Shown here in pieces: positions 48,835-64,000 of a stretch of DNA of 64,000 nt (positions within the stretch are counted from its first letter, which is position 1; every line of letters begins with the position of its first letter). Both the position numbers and the translations under genes were made by a program. The DNA comes from Diadema setosum. Taxonomy: Eukaryota > Echinodermata > Echinoidea > Diadematoida > Diadematidae. Location: assembly GCF_964275005.1 (NCBI RefSeq), contig NC_092694.1, positions 32,004,967 to 32,068,966 of the forward strand, read 5' to 3'. The notes under the pieces were generated by a model that saw only the letters and a list, made by a program, of their open reading frames with translations, did no database searches and was not told the origin of the DNA.

Positions 48835-49150
48835 TGCAGAGCTGCCAAGTCTCCCTGATCCTGCAGGAGGCTACCTGATTGGTTGAGAAAGGGTTTTAGG
48901 TTTCCATTGTTTTATGATGATAAGTTTTTGAGATACTGACAAACCTCTTATAAAATATGAAAGAGCATGTAATTCCATTAACGAGGAATTAATATTTAAT
49001 ATCTTGTGATATCATTACAAGAGAATATATAAATCTTCCCGACTTGGAAATTATTTTGGCCCAATGAGATGCCATGTAGCATGCCCACATTTTCCTGATT
49101 ACTCTTTGGAATCTCCCTGATTTTGATGTTGGAATGTTGGCAGCCCTGCA
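48835..49150. mobile_element. TGCAGGGCTGCCAAC TIR element
   Basis: 316 bp. It begins TGCAGAGCTGCCAAGTCTCC and ends with the inverse (GTTGGCAGCCCTGCA). CTCCCTGAT occurs inside both ends. Non-autonomous; family not assigned. Confidence 0.7.
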
Positions 49151-49859
49151 TCTGACAAGTAGAAGGACGCTCCGTACAAAACAATGGTGTTGAGATTTAA
49201 CATCCTTTCTGCTCTCAAGGGACAATAAGAAAGAGAAAGAATTCATGTTTGGCTTTTGTTTTTGCTGTTGCTTCTTTTCCTTTTTTTTTTTAACCTACAA
49301 TGTACTTCTAAATCATGTAGTGCAAAGTATACTGAAGAAAGACTCTCCAGGAATACATTGCATGAATTAAAACTACAAAGTATTAATTCCATGAGAACTC
49401 CAATAGGTCATTAAGTTAATACTGTTCATGTAAATTCAATGTACACACCGAGTACACTTTACATGCTGATCTGCAAAACACGAGCTATGTACCCATGAGG
49501 CAATCGGCATGGGTTATCTGCCAACACTGTTTTCCAATGAAGTAACAAAGTGTGAAGTCTTAGCCATTCATTGCTATGGAAACTGGTTCTAAACAACCCC
49601 GAGCCCCAGTAAATGTATCTATGAACACAACTGTTGCTAGCCTTGTTACGTTGCTCATATACGTGTACCTAGTCCAAACCCACTGCCTTGTGGAAGGATA
49701 TTTTGTTCAGAACCACCACTATGTAGTAACAAAAGACCGTGACATCATCACCTCCACATTCCATTCTAAACAACCAAACAATTGCAAATAATTTGATAGA
49801 ACATGAATACACTTTTACTTCACCAAGGTTAGAGTAAAATTGACTGTGACAGCAGTTCG

Positions 49860-50865
49860 GCAAGAAACTAGAAATGTCGCTACGCCGACTGGTGTATGCC
49901 TCCGCCATAATGCATGGTTCTCCTAATAGGTCAATAGTACAATGTCTTGACAATGTGTGATGAAAGTTTCACACAATTGGCCAAATATTAAAATGGCAGG
50001 TTTGCCACAAATGTGCTGAATGTTCACTTTCCTAGAGCTAGGTTTAATTGGATGAATGATTAAAACATCAGAGTGCAGGTATTTGGGGGAGCTGATGATT
50101 TTTACTTGACTTTTGACCCTTTTATAAGTTTATGCATTGAGTAATTTTCAAGGTATTGAGAAAAAGTATAATTTCAGTATCAAATGGTAAAATAGTATTA
50201 TCTAAACCTGGCCTTTGACCTTTGACTTCACAGTTCCAAAGAGAATCACTGTTAGGTAGAACATGCATAAATATGTAAGTTTCATGATAATACCTTGAGT
50301 TACTTTTGAGATATGGAGGAAGAAGTGCAATTTAGCACTTTCACTTGACCTTTGACCTTTGACCTTTTGGCAAGAAACTTCCACAGAATATATACTGGGT
50401 TATACATGCATACATCAAGTTAAAAAAAAAAAAAAATCCTTCAGGCATTGCATAAATATAAGGAAAGCAGTGATATTTTGAGGAGTTAACCTTGACCTTT
50501 GACCCCTTGACCTTTGACCCATGACCCCCAACTTCCCTAAATAATCACTGCCCATCGGTACGTGCATATATACTAAGTTCCATGAAGATACACCTTGTAC
50601 CTTGAACCATTTGCGAGATATGGAGAAAAACATGAAATTTCAACCTTTTTTTCACAAAATAACCTGTGACCTTTGACCTTTGACCCCGTGACCCTAAAAT
50701 CCAAACAAAGTATCATCCCCCCAGGATATACCCTCATACCAAGTTTGATGCAAAACCACCTCACGGTTCTTCAGATATCGACAAAAACAAAACGGGACGG
50801 ACGTACGGACGGACGACCCGAAAACATAATGTCTCCGGCCACTTCGTTGGCAGAGGCATAAAAAA
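49860..50865. repeat. composite repeat with TGACCTTTGACC arrays
   Basis: Ends are inverted: TATGCCTCCGCCA at about 49895 and TTGGCAGAGGCATA at about 50847. Between 50200 and 50760, four units of about 140-180 bp each carry runs of TTTGACC followed by CAT(G/A)A..ATA..TTGA.TT..TTTGAGATATGGA. Exact TGACCTTTGACCT occurs at about 50346 and 50668. GGACGGACG and CCACTTCGTTGG close the element. A fragment of the left end is at about 55870-55975. Widespread marine-invertebrate-style repeat (from memory, unverified). Confidence 0.7.
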
Positions 50866-52469
50866 TAGTTATCTACAATAATTAAAAGGAAAGAAAATCT
50901 CTTGATAAGTTACCAAATGTTTCAACAATAATCCTTCAAAAGGCAATATTCACACACTACAGACAAATAACGGTCATTGAGAAAAGCAGATAGCTGAGCG
51001 TCGCAACACTATTAAAACCAAGGAAAGCAAAATACAATAAAGGAATTCTCCATTAAATGCATTGGAATACTGCAGTCCCACCCACGTACTTAAGCCAGTA
51101 CCAGGTAACAAAAGATAGATTTAAAGCACTTTGTTGCTCTATTCAAACTACAGTACATAATTAGTTCCCCCAAGTATCCCTGAGGATACAACACACTCTC
51201 GCTAGCCTTGTATCAACAGAGTGTGAAGGTTCGGTCCACCACTGAACTCAGCCATTTCAGAGTCTTTGATGGCATCATGCGATACGGATGGACGTCATAA
51301 TGAGCATACCCTTTACAGCTTGACCAAAGTGAGAAATACAGTCGTACTAACCCTACCGTCCCCCCCCCCCCCACAGGAAAAAAAAAAGGAAAAAACAGAA
51401 ATATCCAATATATTAAATGGTGATGTTGGTCAAAAAAAAAACAAACAAACAAACAAAATACTGCTACGCTGATGGAATGCAGGTGGGCCCCAATTCTATT
51501 AAGAATTTTGCTGTTGTTGTGAGTTAAAATAATTGCATTTCCAGTGGCCTCTTACCATTAAGAACACTAACATTAACATTTAATGCTTGTCACAACAAAC
51601 CCAAGTTCTCTTGTTCCAGAGTCCAAGTTTCTTTGTATTTCATTGTTGTTCAGACCTTGATATAACAACTTTCTAGATATAACAACTTTACAGTGAATTT
51701 GTCAATCCCCAAAAGTCTGATCTGTTATGAAGAGAGTTCCCTGTATTATGGTATTACCATGGAAACAAGCTATACAGTTGTGTGCATTGCAGTCAATGCC
51801 ATGGTAACTGCAATTATTGTCAGGTACAATCATTGAAACCGACCCATAGACAGCAGAATCTCTTTCACTTTCCAAGTTTACAGAACAATACTACAAGTAT
51901 ACTCTAATCTTATTACATTATGGTTGTACTACAAGTACATGATAAATACAGCTGCACATTGCATGTGAATGTACTTAAACTTGTCATCCTGGGGGGAAAA
52001 AAAAGAAGAAAAAGAGAAAAAAGTTTACTGTCCAACTCAAGTCCTACATACAGTCTCGGTCACTGCAATCATGGCTGAAAGTCTTGGCACGAACTCGGCT
52101 TTGGAAAATGCAGCAATGCAGGTTTCGCACGCGAGTGGAAGTCTGGTAAATTCTGTCCAATATCATGTTACAGCACCATGCTTTGGTGGTGGCAAGATAT
52201 TAGTGTGCCAGGGGACTAATTCGCCCACTGACATTATTCCACTGAGAAGTTTATCATCTCAGATACAGATCACAGAGAATTTACAGAGCAAATTTGAAAA
52301 TCGTCGTTTGATTAATATCGCCTCACACTTCCCATGCATTTCCCCATCATCTGACTGCGATTTCCTACAAGAATGCAGTCAACAATTCCACAATTTCATG
52401 GGTGCCGAGAGGAAAACTTTTCATCACAGATGAGAGACATTGTTTGTTTCAGGTGATCACCAGCTTGTA
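50866..52469. other. region downstream of SQLE
   Basis: Should include the SQLE 3' UTR on the minus strand. A plus-strand open frame at 51969-52433 resembles nothing known to me. A possible weak TIR fragment (GATATAACAACTTT) lies at 51657-51690. Confidence 0.45.
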
Positions 52470-63776
<11,307 letters not shown>

Positions 63777-64000
63777 TACTTACTTGTAATTTTCTTGCTC
63801 AGGTCTGCAGGAAAAACATAAACCGAAGAGATCTGTGCATCATAGAAGAGTTATACAGAATCAACACTTGGTATAGAAACCCTACAATACAGACTAGTTT
63901 AGGATAGAGCAAGGAGCTATTACTGTGTCATGATGTTGTGCATTGCTTTTAACGTTATGTACAATGTAATGGTGTTATGGGCACTTAGACTTGGAGCAAG
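63777..64000 (-). other. SQLE 5' UTR and upstream flank, cut by window edge
   Basis: The 28 nt before the SQLE ATG follow a likely 3' splice site (TTATGTTTTTCCTGCAG). The rest is probably intron. The promoter lies outside the window. Confidence 0.5.

Overview
The window is animal nuclear DNA. It holds two conserved, intron-rich housekeeping genes with GT-AG splice sites, many short non-autonomous DNA transposons, tRNA-derived SINEs, one decayed Ty3/Gypsy-type LTR retroelement and many microsatellites. A phytochelatin-synthase-type gene family, absent from vertebrates, together with long AT-rich intergenic DNA full of inverted-repeat elements, suggests a marine invertebrate. My best guess is an echinoderm, possibly a sea urchin; this is inference from gene content and repeat style, not proof.

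Left part (1-31 kb): three paralogous minus-strand genes at 3363-4022, 13024-13686 and 28346-29008. Each encodes a 219-220 residue protein that is essentially only the catalytic (peptidase C83) domain of phytochelatin synthase. The Cys-His-Asp triad is present, with the His-Asp spacing of 18 residues seen in plant and cyanobacterial enzymes. Each coding region is one exon, and each has a 3' splice site exactly 8 nt upstream of the ATG, so all three seem to share a 5'-UTR intron. The DNA between them is mobile-element debris: degenerate TTCGTTATTCCGAA-type repeats, hairpin elements, a SINE, and an LTR-retroelement fossil at about 21.4-27.1 kb.

Middle (31.9-44.7 kb): a complete plus-strand ELP3 gene in 14 coding exons (548 aa), the radical-SAM/GNAT catalytic subunit of Elongator. 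It lies head-to-head with the third phytochelatin-synthase-like gene and has a CpG-rich promoter with a 21-bp tandem repeat. Its introns carry at least five small transposons. Decayed duplicates of its last exon and 3' UTR lie just downstream.

Right part (52.4-63.8 kb): a complete minus-strand squalene monooxygenase gene (SQLE) in 9 coding exons (509 aa), convergent with ELP3. It has a short N-terminus compared with vertebrate SQLE. Its introns hold a SINE, several terminal-inverted-repeat elements and a 473-bp near-palindrome made of two copies of one element. Between ELP3 and SQLE is gene-free DNA with more such elements and a repeat block rich in TGACCTTTGACCT-like motifs.

The three gene types do not obviously form a pathway. 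ELP3 serves tRNA wobble-uridine modification, SQLE serves sterol synthesis, and the C83 proteins probably act on glutathione or glutathione conjugates. The most notable content is the triplet of half-size phytochelatin-synthase-like genes with shared architecture.
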